Part shown: one piece after another, positions 1-5,406 of the stretch
Numbering within the stretch: the stretch's first letter is position 1
Layout of the letters: the number at the start of each line of letters is the position of its first letter
NCBI GenBank assembly: GCA_021785315.1
Contig: JAJYFX010000162.1
Location: 1-5,406 of the forward strand
Direction: 5' to 3'
Length of the DNA stretch: 5,406 nt
Origin: Actinomycetes bacterium
Lineage (GTDB): Bacteria > Actinomycetota > Acidimicrobiia > Acidimicrobiales > Acidimicrobiaceae
Notes under the pieces: generated by a model
What the model was told of the DNA's origin: nothing
The model's input: only the letters and a program-made list of their open reading frames with translations
Databases searched by the model: none
Position numbers and translations under genes: made by a program

Positions 1-1668
1 GCGTTGACTAAGAAGAATCCAAAATGAGCTCCCACAATTCTCCCCTAGTTTTTGATGAAGATACTCAGAATCCGGAGGGTCTTTCTCGAACTCAATAATA
101 GAGATACTACCGCCTATTTGTTCCCATTTTTGATGGAACAAATTCCATGCACCGAGGACAGCATCATGATAGCGCTTATCCCCCGTAGCTGTGTACATGT
201 CTGCATATGCTTCCAGGTTTGTGAGCAGATAACAGTGGGGGCGATCATATGGATACTGCCAAATTGCTTGATTTTCTTGCCTGGCCAGCCCCTCAAGCCA
301 GAAATCTTCCTGAAAATATTGTTGTACGACTTGCGCATCTCGCGGTTTGCCTACAGGAGTAAGACACATCCGCGTGTTCGCAATCATGCCTTGGCCTCCT
401 TGTACAGCAAAACGTAGCAATTTAGGCAAATATTTACACTGATTAAACCAGTCGTAGTATCCCCGGAGAAGTCTAAATGCTTTTGGATTGCCGCAATAAC
501 CGGCATCAATAAGGCCATGCGTTAGCCACGCTCGAGTGTATGCACCCCGTTCTGAAAAGAAAATAGTATTCTCCGGGTAGGCCATGATATATCCGTTTGC
601 CTGGCGGCATTCTTCAATCCCATCGATAACAGCGTTCATGCGGCTAAGAAGCTCGGCATTTTTAACCCAGCGCAGTGTATTTCCTGCCCCCATCAAAAAA
701 CGTCCGGCGTTCGATCCAGCGAGGTCTACTTCCCAGAATTGATTTGGCTTAGGCAACCCAGGAGGATTTGGCTTCCCAGCACGTTCGCGGAACTGGCTTA
801 ATAATTCATCCACAGTAAAGGAATTCAGCAAGTACGAGATGTTGTTTTCTATCGCCGTTTGAAAGATCCCGCCTGCAAGTGTGACTCCGGTTAGTGGTGT
901 CTGAGCCTTATACTTTGCGGGCTTCCAAGAGGTAGCCTCTACGAGGTTCTCTGGATGATCTGTAACAATTCCTTCTCCTTGAGGGCGAAGTGGCCGTGTA
1001 ATTTGACTCAAATCATCTGGATTTCCATGTGCTTGGTCGGCAGTCACTGGACATTGCACTGCAACATCATGACCACCCGATATGACTGCCATCTTTGCCA
1101 AAGTGAGCGTAAATTGCTGACTATCTTGTGCGTCCCCGGCTCCTTCAACGGTCGGTTTTATAGTTTTTGTGGCCCTCATTTCTGTCGCAGTTAGGCGCAC
1201 ATATCGTCCACTCACGCCAGATGCTGAATATTGAGTAATGTTGTCTTCTGGATCAGGAAAGTCAGTTGTGGTATAGTCTACTATCGTCCTTGCATTCAAG
1301 AACCCTGCATCATCAGAGGCTTCAATTTTAAAACGTAAAGGAAAACCTTCACCTCCGTAATACTGATCACGACCTGGATACATCCGTTCACATGCTGGAT
1401 AAAGCGCCACTGCATCAATCGCTCGACTCTTTCCTAGATCGATCTGGATCCAGGAAGTTACGAGAGGGGTTGTAGTCGGTTTCGAGCGATAGGCCCTGTA
1501 AAACGTTGCTGGAGTTGCGGCCATCTGCTCCCCAGTCGCGTGATTTAAGAGAGAAGCCTTTTGCTCAGCAGCAAACATCAATGACGAATTGAAAATTCTT
1601 AAAGCTGCCGCTCCGGCCCCGGTATAAGCAGCCGTTCCTATAAATCTACGTCTTGTAAAACCCATCAT
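1..1668 (-). CDS. Tat-exported GH127 (DUF1680) beta-L-arabinofuranosidase-like hydrolase with discoidin module, 3' end outside window
   Basis: Hand translation of the minus strand from 1668 gives 556 codons without a stop, running off the left edge, so the C-terminus is missing. Two ATGs are adjacent (1668 and 1665); a weak GGGG Shine-Dalgarno at 1676-1679 supports this start. Residues 1-34 form a twin-arginine signal: TRRRFIG at 5-11, an Ala/Gly-rich stretch, and possible cleavage near FAA-E, so export to the periplasm or cell surface is expected. Residues about 40-205 resemble a discoidin (F5/8 type C) sugar-binding module: SWIQIDLGKS at 72-81, FPLRFKIEASDD, RYVRLTAT at 155-162, then a VISGGHDVAV-type end. 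From about 255 the sequence is GH127-like (PLTGVTLAGGIFQTAIENN, YLLNSF, TATGDKRYHDAV). E543-N-C545 matches the Glu-x-Cys zinc motif known in Bifidobacterium HypBA1, and E526 is a candidate acid/base. The nucleophile Cys would lie outside the window. Family call is fairly sure; substrate is not. Confidence 0.82.
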   Translation of the reverse strand, partial: MMGFTRRRFIGTAAYTGAGAAALRIFNSSLMFAAEQKASLLNHATGEQMAATPATFYRAYRSKPTTTPLVTSWIQIDLGKSRAIDAVALYPACERMYPGRDQYYGGEGFPLRFKIEASDDAGFLNARTIVDYTTTDFPDPEDNITQYSASGVSGRYVRLTATEMRATKTIKPTVEGAGDAQDSQQFTLTLAKMAVISGGHDVAVQCPVTADQAHGNPDDLSQITRPLRPQGEGIVTDHPENLVEATSWKPAKYKAQTPLTGVTLAGGIFQTAIENNISYLLNSFTVDELLSQFRERAGKPNPPGLPKPNQFWEVDLAGSNAGRFLMGAGNTLRWVKNAELLSRMNAVIDGIEECRQANGYIMAYPENTIFFSERGAYTRAWLTHGLIDAGYCGNPKAFRLLRGYYDWFNQCKYLPKLLRFAVQGGQGMIANTRMCLTPVGKPRDAQVVQQYFQEDFWLEGLARQENQAIWQYPYDRPHCYLLTNLEAYADMYTATGDKRYHDAVLGAWNLFHQKWEQIGGSISIIEFEKDPPDSEYLHQKLGENCGSSFWILLSQR

Positions 1669-1958
1669 CTCTACACCCCATTTTGCGATATTAAACTTGT
1701 GCGATCTCGATCTCCCTAAACCAAGTTCGTCACAGTGAAAGATAACCTCATTGAATGCAGCGTGCGATCAACCGGCGGCTGGAACCCTACGATGGTGCAG
1801 GAGCAAAGCTGTCGCAGAATGCGGTAGGTAAGCCCGCCCTGTAGTCATATTCCTCCAAGAAATAGACCTTCTCGAAAATGGTCCAGAGCCACACGCTGAC
1901 ACAGACATAGCCGCTCCACACTGACTGCCGACTCAATTCGAACGGGGAGTTGTCTAGC

Positions 1959-2064
1959 TACTGAGTCGGCCCTTTTCTATGACACCTGAAACAATAACTG
2001 CAAAACAAGCAACATGTGAGCGTCAGGCTTCGCAGTGGTCTCACTCTTGAGGGCCGACTCAGTA
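1959..2064. repeat. Perfect 14-bp inverted repeat enclosing about 78 bp; candidate small non-autonomous element (MITE)
   Basis: TACTGAGTCGGCCC at 1959-1972 is the exact reverse complement of GGGCCGACTCAGTA at 2051-2064. If the outer TA on each side is read as a target duplication, the element would be 1961-2062 (102 bp) with 12-bp termini, the layout of a short TA-targeting element of the IS630/Tc1 type. A nested repeat, GTGAG at 2016-2020 and CTCAC at 2040-2044, lies inside. There is no coding frame in it and no T-run after either arm, so a simple intrinsic terminator is unlikely. A palindromic regulatory structure remains possible. The repeat itself is certain; the mobile interpretation is inference. 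Confidence 0.5.
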
Positions 2065-2095
2065 ATAATGGGTTTGCAATAAATCTTGGATATTA

Positions 2096-2104
2096 TCCGT
2101 CGTT
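2096..2104 (+). repeat. Left copy of the 9-bp target-site duplication
   Basis: TCCGTCGTT directly abuts the left inverted repeat and is repeated exactly after the right end (3431-3439). The match does not extend further: flanking bases differ on both sides. A 9-bp duplication is within the range known for IS4-family elements. Confidence 0.93.
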
Positions 2105-2123
2105 CAGTAGTGTCCCAACGTTT
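2105..2123 (+). repeat. Left terminal inverted repeat of the IS (IRL)
   Basis: CAGTAGTGTCCCAACGTTT is the exact reverse complement of 3412-3430. Homology stops after these 19 bases: the next inward bases are GCG on the left and ATT on the inward-reading right end. It is the expected transposase-binding and cleavage end. Confidence 0.95.
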
Positions 2124-2214
2124 GCGTTGTAGGGTGGTGTAAGTCGTTGATGATAAATAAACCAATGGCGATTTATCTTGGTCTCGATTTGAACTGCCGC
2201 GAGCATTGCTGCGA

Positions 2215-2244
2215 CCCTGCGAAGAACAACTTCGCGGGGAGAAG
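2215..2244 (+). promoter_or_regulatory. Hairpin over the transposase ribosome-binding site
   Basis: Bases 2215-2224 (CCCTGCGAAG) pair with 2230-2239 (CTTCGCGGGG) to give a 10-bp stem with one G-U pair and a five-base AACAA loop. The 3' arm supplies the G-run of the Shine-Dalgarno region GGGGAGAAG (2236-2244), three bases short of the transposase ATG at 2247. When folded, the stem would cover part of the ribosome-binding site. Several insertion sequences are known to hide their transposase start in transcripts entering from outside, with translation allowed only from their own promoter; a comparable role here is inference. The stem lies just upstream of the start codon, where such a control would act. 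Confidence 0.6.
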
Positions 2245-2246
2245 CA

Positions 2247-3413
2247 ATGAATCAAGGCAAGCTGGTGTTTGCGCAAGTGATGGAGCATCTGCCGCTGACG
2301 ACCTTTCGCCGTTGCGTGGCGCACTATCGGGGCGAGCGCAAGGTCAAAACGTTTTCTTGCCTGGACCAGTTTCTCTCCATGGCCTTCGCGCAACTCACCT
2401 ATCGGGAGAGCCTGCGCGATCTCGAGGCCTGCCTGCGTGCGCAACCGGGCAAGCTCTATCATCTGGGACTTCGCTCGACGGTGGCGCGCAACACTCTGGC
2501 CAACGCCAATGCGGTGCGCGACTGGCGCATCTATGCCGATTATGCGCAGCGCCTGATTGCGATTGCGCGGACGCTTTACGCCAACGAAACCTTCGGCGTC
2601 GATCTGAAGAATTCGGTGTACGCGCTGGACGCGACCACCATCGATCTGTGTTTGTCGGTGTTTCCCTGGGCGCCCTTCCGTTCGGCCAAAGGCGCGGTCA
2701 AGCTGCACACGCTGCTCGATCTGCGCGGCAATATTCCGTCTTTTATTCATATCAGCGACGGCAAGATGCACGAAGTCAATGTCCTCGATCGACTGCTGCC
2801 CGAAGCGGGCGCGTTCTATATCATGGATCGGGGCTATGTCGATTTCCAGCGTTTGCACCGGTTGCATCGGGCGGGCAGCTACTTCGTGACCCGCGGCAAG
2901 TCCAACCTCAAGGTGCGCCGCCGCTACTCGCACCCGGTCGATCGCTCGACTGGGTTGATCTGCGACCAGACGGTTGTGCTTACTGTCTTCTACTCGCGCC
3001 ACGGCTTTCAAGACCCGTTGCGGCGCATTCGCTTCAAGGACCCGGAGAGTGGAAAGACGCTGGTCTTTCTGACCAACAACTTCATCCTTCCGGCGCTCAC
3101 CATCACCCAGCTCTATCGCTGCCGCTGGCAAATCGAACTGTTCTTCAAATGGATCAAGCAGCATCTTCGTATCAAAGCCTTCTTTGGCACTTCGGAGAAC
3201 GCGGTCAAGTCGCAGATATGGATCGCGGTCTCGGTTTACGTGCTGGTCGCCATCATCAAAAAACGCTTGCGCCTGTCCGCCAGCCTCTACGAAATTCTAC
3301 AGATATTGAGCCTCACTATGTTTGAGAAAACTCCATTGGACCAACTACTTAACCGCTCGGTCGAAGATTCTTCTTTTCTCGGATCGCGCAATCAACTGTG
3401 TTTATTTGAATAA
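2247..3413 (+). CDS. IS4-family transposase (DUF4372 plus DDE domain), intact
   Basis: This 388-residue protein would cut and join the ends of its own element. Residues 1-75 match the DUF4372-type N-terminal domain typical of this IS4 group (NQGKLVFAQVMEHLP, QFLSMAFAQLTYRESLRD), probably for end binding. The RNase H-like catalytic core follows, with D128 in YALDATTIDL, D194 in YIMDRGYVDF and E297 in the full IS4 signature Y290-x2-R293-x3-E297-x6-K304. The protein ends in LCLFE, as relatives do, and its length is normal, so it looks functional. The ATG at 2247 has a good Shine-Dalgarno (GGAG at 2238-2241, five bases away). The stop codon TAA at 3411-3413 overlaps the right inverted repeat. Long open frames on the opposite strand and in another plus frame are by-products of its G+C-rich codons. 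Confidence 0.96.
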   Translation: MNQGKLVFAQVMEHLPLTTFRRCVAHYRGERKVKTFSCLDQFLSMAFAQLTYRESLRDLEACLRAQPGKLYHLGLRSTVARNTLANANAVRDWRIYADYAQRLIAIARTLYANETFGVDLKNSVYALDATTIDLCLSVFPWAPFRSAKGAVKLHTLLDLRGNIPSFIHISDGKMHEVNVLDRLLPEAGAFYIMDRGYVDFQRLHRLHRAGSYFVTRGKSNLKVRRRYSHPVDRSTGLICDQTVVLTVFYSRHGFQDPLRRIRFKDPESGKTLVFLTNNFILPALTITQLYRCRWQIELFFKWIKQHLRIKAFFGTSENAVKSQIWIAVSVYVLVAIIKKRLRLSASLYEILQILSLTMFEKTPLDQLLNRSVEDSSFLGSRNQLCLFE

Positions 3414-3415
3414 AC
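3400..3415. repeat. Short palindrome across the transposase stop and right IS end
   Basis: GTTTATT (3400-3406) and AATAAAC (3409-3415) are perfect reverse complements around a TG centre, so a stem with a four-base loop could form by opening the innermost pair. It spans the last codons of the transposase, its stop codon and the first bases of the right inverted repeat. It is A+T-rich and has no T-run, so it is not a typical intrinsic terminator. It may be chance or a host-protein site near the IS end. Confidence 0.35.
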
Positions 3416-3430
3416 GTTGGGACACTACTG
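3412..3430 (-). repeat. Right terminal inverted repeat of the IS (IRR)
   Basis: This 19-base sequence is identical, on the minus strand, to the left end at 2105-2123. Its first two bases are also the last two of the transposase TAA stop codon, so the gene uses the element right to its edge. Confidence 0.95.
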
Positions 3431-3439
3431 TCCGTCGTT
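3431..3439 (+). repeat. Right copy of the 9-bp target-site duplication
   Basis: TCCGTCGTT follows the right inverted repeat directly and equals 2096-2104. Joining 2104 to 3440 restores the likely uninterrupted target, in which the spacer between the two hydrolase genes was 489 bp. Confidence 0.93.
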
Positions 3440-3492
3440 AAGAAATAAGCTAGTTTTGCACCAAAGCCTCCTGCTCCGCTTTTGAAATATGA

Positions 3493-5406
3493 TCACATTG
3501 CTGGGCTTGGATTCCACCATTGAGGAACAAGCCAGCCTTCCGTCTCAACCTCGACCTCTGGTGGGAGATAAGCATTGATGGCCATCACTAGATCTTTTCC
3601 TGACCATGCACGGCTTGTGCGAATCTTGAAAACAAGCCAGGGGCTCCATTCGTTGTTTTCCGTCTGCCGGAAATTTGGCACGGTCTCGAATCGCAGAATA
3701 GGCTGCCCGCCAATGGTGGCCTTGGCCTGCACCAGATCCGCCGGTTGCCGATACCTCCACAACTTCCCGTTCTTTCGAAAGCGGAGCACGATGGCAAGCA
3801 CGTGCGGGTCAGATCCATAGTTGGGAAGTATCGTCCGCAGCGCCAATATCCGCTTCCGATATCCCATATGTTCAAACTCATCGAGTGTTGGCCGGCTCAT
3901 AGACGATCGAAAATCAGCCGTCGGTGGGCCATAGTTGATTTCCATACCTGAATATCCAGGCATGTTGGATACTGCTTCTTGTGCCCCCAAGGGCTCCAGA
4001 ACCAGCCGGTGGCTTTCAACATCCGGCTTCTGAATAGGTAGTTCCCGAGATTGAATCTGCGAAGCCTCTACGTCAATCCCCTCCGGGGTAATTTCCCACA
4101 TTGCTACCTCAAAGGGTCGTAACCACGTTTCAACTGTTTGTCCACGTTGGAACACCGATGTCCCACCCGCTCTTAAGAGTCTTTGGTCAGGAAAATGCGA
4201 AATAATTCGCATTCGCACACCTGCCGGGGCTTTCAAGTCTATTGTTTCATCCAACTTCAAACTCACCCTGCGGGATTGAAAATCAACATTATTCATAAAC
4301 ACGAATCCATGTGCGCCTTGGAAATAGGCGTAGCCGTAGATTTCACTTTCCCAGGGGTCACCCAGGATTATCTTTCGTTTGTAAAATATCTCCTCGTTCT
4401 TTTTTGCCACCTTCTGAAGCCGTGCGAGGAAGGCCACATCCTGATCATTAAACAGCCGTAACTCCCCCCAGATTTGTGGGAACAAAAGGTTTCCCCGGCC
4501 CAGATCCATCACAATGGCTTCGCGCCAACGTTCCTTTCTCATGGCGTTTCCCCACCATGTGTCTGTAATCCAGATTCCCAGACTGTCCTTGTTCATAGCT
4601 GGGATTAAATCGTTAAACCGCGTGCCTTGATCCACGGCGAGTGTTACCGCATCGCGAAAAAACAGCGCAGGGGTATCACCTGTACTTGCCGCTTCCATAT
4701 GAAGCCGATTATCGAAGATCGAATCCCCGTGCAATGCAAAAAAAGGTGACCGAATTCCCCAGTACCACATAATATACAAATCGGGTGTAGCCCGATGTGC
4801 CGCTTTCGCAATCTCAAGTACAGCATCGAAGTTGGCTTCTGTTGAGTATTTCCCGGGAAGATGAACATGTTCGACGCTGTTGCAGAAATAGCTTGACGCG
4901 TCTAACTTGAAAAATCGGAGATTATTATTCTGGATATGGTAAAGCAGAGCATCCCGCAACATGCTGAAGTATGGCTCCGAGGCTAAGCAGAGTTCCCTAG
5001 ACCCATCATCGATGTCATAGTTGTCTCGGAACAGATAATCAGGCCATTTTCCGCCCGCAACAACAGTTCGACTCGGTATCGTCTTGGGGTTGAATCCAGA
5101 GGTCCAATCCGCCCAGGTACCCGTAAACCAGAGACCCCACTTCATGCCAAGATCGTTTATTCTTTTGATGACCTTTTGAGGCCCCTCCGGGAAACATTGA
5201 GGCCAAAACCGTGTTATATCCCCAGTTGAATCTTGCCAACCTACATCCGGGACATAATAGTCGAACTTTATTCCTTGCTTCTGCCACTTCTCTAGTAGGT
5301 CGGCAGTCTCCAGCATTTCTTCATCGTTTAAGGTCCAACAAGGATCATCTGGAAAACCGTTGATCCCTAGAGGGTCGTAAATACTAAGCATCTTCTTCCT
5401 AGGGCT
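3493..5406 (-). CDS. GH36-like (alpha-galactosidase superfamily) glycoside hydrolase with extra C-terminal domain, 5' end probably outside window
   Basis: The frame ends at TGA (3495-3493) and is open to the right edge. The first in-window ATG is at 5391 (632 residues) with a possible AGGA Shine-Dalgarno (5397-5400), but five more sense codons lie upstream. Residues 1-340 from that Met look like the GH36-type barrel: GIKFDYYVPDVGWQD at 40-54, GMKWGLWFTG at 82-91, and RFFKLDASS at 159-167, where D164 fits the catalytic nucleophile of the K-L/W-D motif. STGDTPALFFRDA at 236-248 would place the acid/base at D239. Residues 345-435 resemble the C-terminal beta-sandwich (LRPFEVAMWEI). GH36 enzymes normally carry an N-terminal beta-sandwich before the barrel, so the true start is probably beyond the edge; whether a signal peptide exists is unknown. 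Residues about 440-632 are an extra region I do not recognise. Hydrolysis of alpha-galactosidic or related bonds is inferred. It is encoded upstream of the GH127-like gene on the same strand. Confidence 0.8.
   Translation of the reverse strand, partial: SPRKKMLSIYDPLGINGFPDDPCWTLNDEEMLETADLLEKWQKQGIKFDYYVPDVGWQDSTGDITRFWPQCFPEGPQKVIKRINDLGMKWGLWFTGTWADWTSGFNPKTIPSRTVVAGGKWPDYLFRDNYDIDDGSRELCLASEPYFSMLRDALLYHIQNNNLRFFKLDASSYFCNSVEHVHLPGKYSTEANFDAVLEIAKAAHRATPDLYIMWYWGIRSPFFALHGDSIFDNRLHMEAASTGDTPALFFRDAVTLAVDQGTRFNDLIPAMNKDSLGIWITDTWWGNAMRKERWREAIVMDLGRGNLLFPQIWGELRLFNDQDVAFLARLQKVAKKNEEIFYKRKIILGDPWESEIYGYAYFQGAHGFVFMNNVDFQSRRVSLKLDETIDLKAPAGVRMRIISHFPDQRLLRAGGTSVFQRGQTVETWLRPFEVAMWEITPEGIDVEASQIQSRELPIQKPDVESHRLVLEPLGAQEAVSNMPGYSGMEINYGPPTADFRSSMSRPTLDEFEHMGYRKRILALRTILPNYGSDPHVLAIVLRFRKNGKLWRYRQPADLVQAKATIGGQPILRFETVPNFRQTENNEWSPWLVFKIRTSRAWSGKDLVMAINAYLPPEVEVETEGWLVPQWWNPSPAM

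Larger units (their letters stand above)
1669..2104. other. Non-coding spacer upstream of the GH127-like gene
   Basis: These 436 bp separate the GH127-like start from the left end of the insertion sequence. With 3440-3492 they made a 489-bp intergenic region before the insertion. The part nearest the gene (1669 to about 1740) must carry its leader. I looked for a sigma-70-type promoter on the minus strand and found no convincing pair of -35 and -10 boxes; TTTAAT just upstream of the gene has no acceptable -35 partner. The interval also holds the TA-flanked inverted repeat at 1959-2064 and a third, partial copy of its core (GCCGACTCA at 1927-1935). No RNA gene or start-bearing coding frame is supported. 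Confidence 0.6.
2105..3430 (+). mobile_element. Complete IS4-family insertion sequence, 1326 bp
   Basis: The element is bounded by perfect 19-bp inverted repeats (2105-2123 and 3412-3430) and a 9-bp direct target duplication (2096-2104 and 3431-3439). It carries one intact plus-strand transposase gene that fills most of its length. The gene's DDE and Y-R-E-K signature residues place it in the IS4 family, in the group whose transposase starts with a DUF4372-type domain. I cannot name the exact IS without a database comparison. It sits in non-coding DNA between two minus-strand hydrolase genes and is oriented against them. Its interior is richer in G+C than its neighbours. Intact ends, duplication and reading frame all indicate a recent and probably still active copy. 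Confidence 0.95.

Noticed and set aside
52..417. Plus-strand open frame of 121 codons
   Set aside because: It is antisense to the GH127-like domain, which is continuously open on the minus strand with clear motifs; this is a shadow.
1787..1957. 56-codon minus-strand open stretch with a Trp- and aromatic-rich product (VWLWTIFEKVYFLEEYDY), ended by TAG
   Set aside because: It has no ATG, no ribosome-binding site and no family I recognise. It might be the tail of a decayed gene, but the sequence alone does not support calling it.
2011..2064. Integron attC-like site suggested by nested inverted repeats
   Set aside because: The conserved core sites (GTTRRRY and RYYYAAC types) are missing and no integron cassette gene lies beside it.
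2122..2157. Possible transposase promoter (TTGTAG at 2127-2132 and GATAAA at 2152-2157)
   Set aside because: The -35 matches only three of six consensus bases and the spacing is 19 bp, so it is too weak to list as a feature.
1977..3164. Long minus-strand open frame opposite the transposase (395 codons)
   Set aside because: It is antisense to an unmistakable transposase, has an Arg/Ala/Gln-rich composition with no recognisable motif, and runs out of the IS into the spacer. It is explained by the G+C-rich codons of the sense gene.
2147..3325. Plus-strand open frame overlapping the transposase in another frame (392 codons)
   Set aside because: It is out of frame with the DDE gene and rich in Arg, Ala, Gly and Ser without domain signal. 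A programmed frameshift is not needed, since the 388-residue frame already holds the complete transposase.
3440..3492. Terminator after the GH36-like gene
   Set aside because: Only a 5-bp AAAGC/GCTTT stem with a ten-base loop is present, with no following T-run on the minus strand.

Overview
This window looks like a piece of chromosome from an environmental, plant-glycan-degrading, Gram-negative-type bacterium. The lineage cannot be fixed from this much sequence. A Tat-exported GH127-like protein with a discoidin module, a GH36-like glycosidase and a DUF4372-type IS4 transposase together would fit Acidobacteriota, Verrucomicrobiota or Planctomycetota; that is inference from family distribution, not a demonstrated assignment.

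Layout, left to right: (1) Positions 1-1668, minus strand, hold the 5' two-thirds or so of a large exported glycoside hydrolase. It has a twin-arginine signal, a discoidin (F5/8 type C)-like module and a GH127 (DUF1680) domain, and it is open for 556 codons to the left edge. (2) Positions 1669-2104 are non-coding DNA carrying a perfect 14-bp inverted repeat flanked by TA, a possible small non-autonomous element. (3) Positions 2105-3430 are a complete 1326-bp IS4-family insertion sequence on the plus strand, with 19-bp perfect terminal inverted repeats, a 9-bp target duplication, an intact 388-aa transposase and a hairpin over the transposase ribosome-binding site. (4) Positions 3440-3492 are a short spacer. 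(5) Positions 3493-5406, minus strand, hold a GH36-like (alpha-galactosidase superfamily) hydrolase with an extra C-terminal domain; its frame is still open at the right edge.

The two hydrolases are read in the same direction, GH36-like first and GH127-like second. An alpha-galactosidase-type enzyme next to a beta-L-arabinofuranosidase-type enzyme would suit breakdown of arabinose- and galactose-bearing plant wall polymers, but the real substrates are not visible here. The IS landed between them in the opposite orientation. Before insertion the gap was already 489 bp, so tight co-transcription was unlikely even then. The IS interior is clearly richer in G+C than the host genes (40 of 60 bases at 2401-2460, against 22 of 60 at 1321-1380), as expected for acquired DNA. 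I found no RNA gene, CRISPR array, phage gene or defence system. The most notable items are the very clean IS insertion, the TA-flanked inverted repeat beside it, and the unassigned C-terminal domain of the GH36-like protein.
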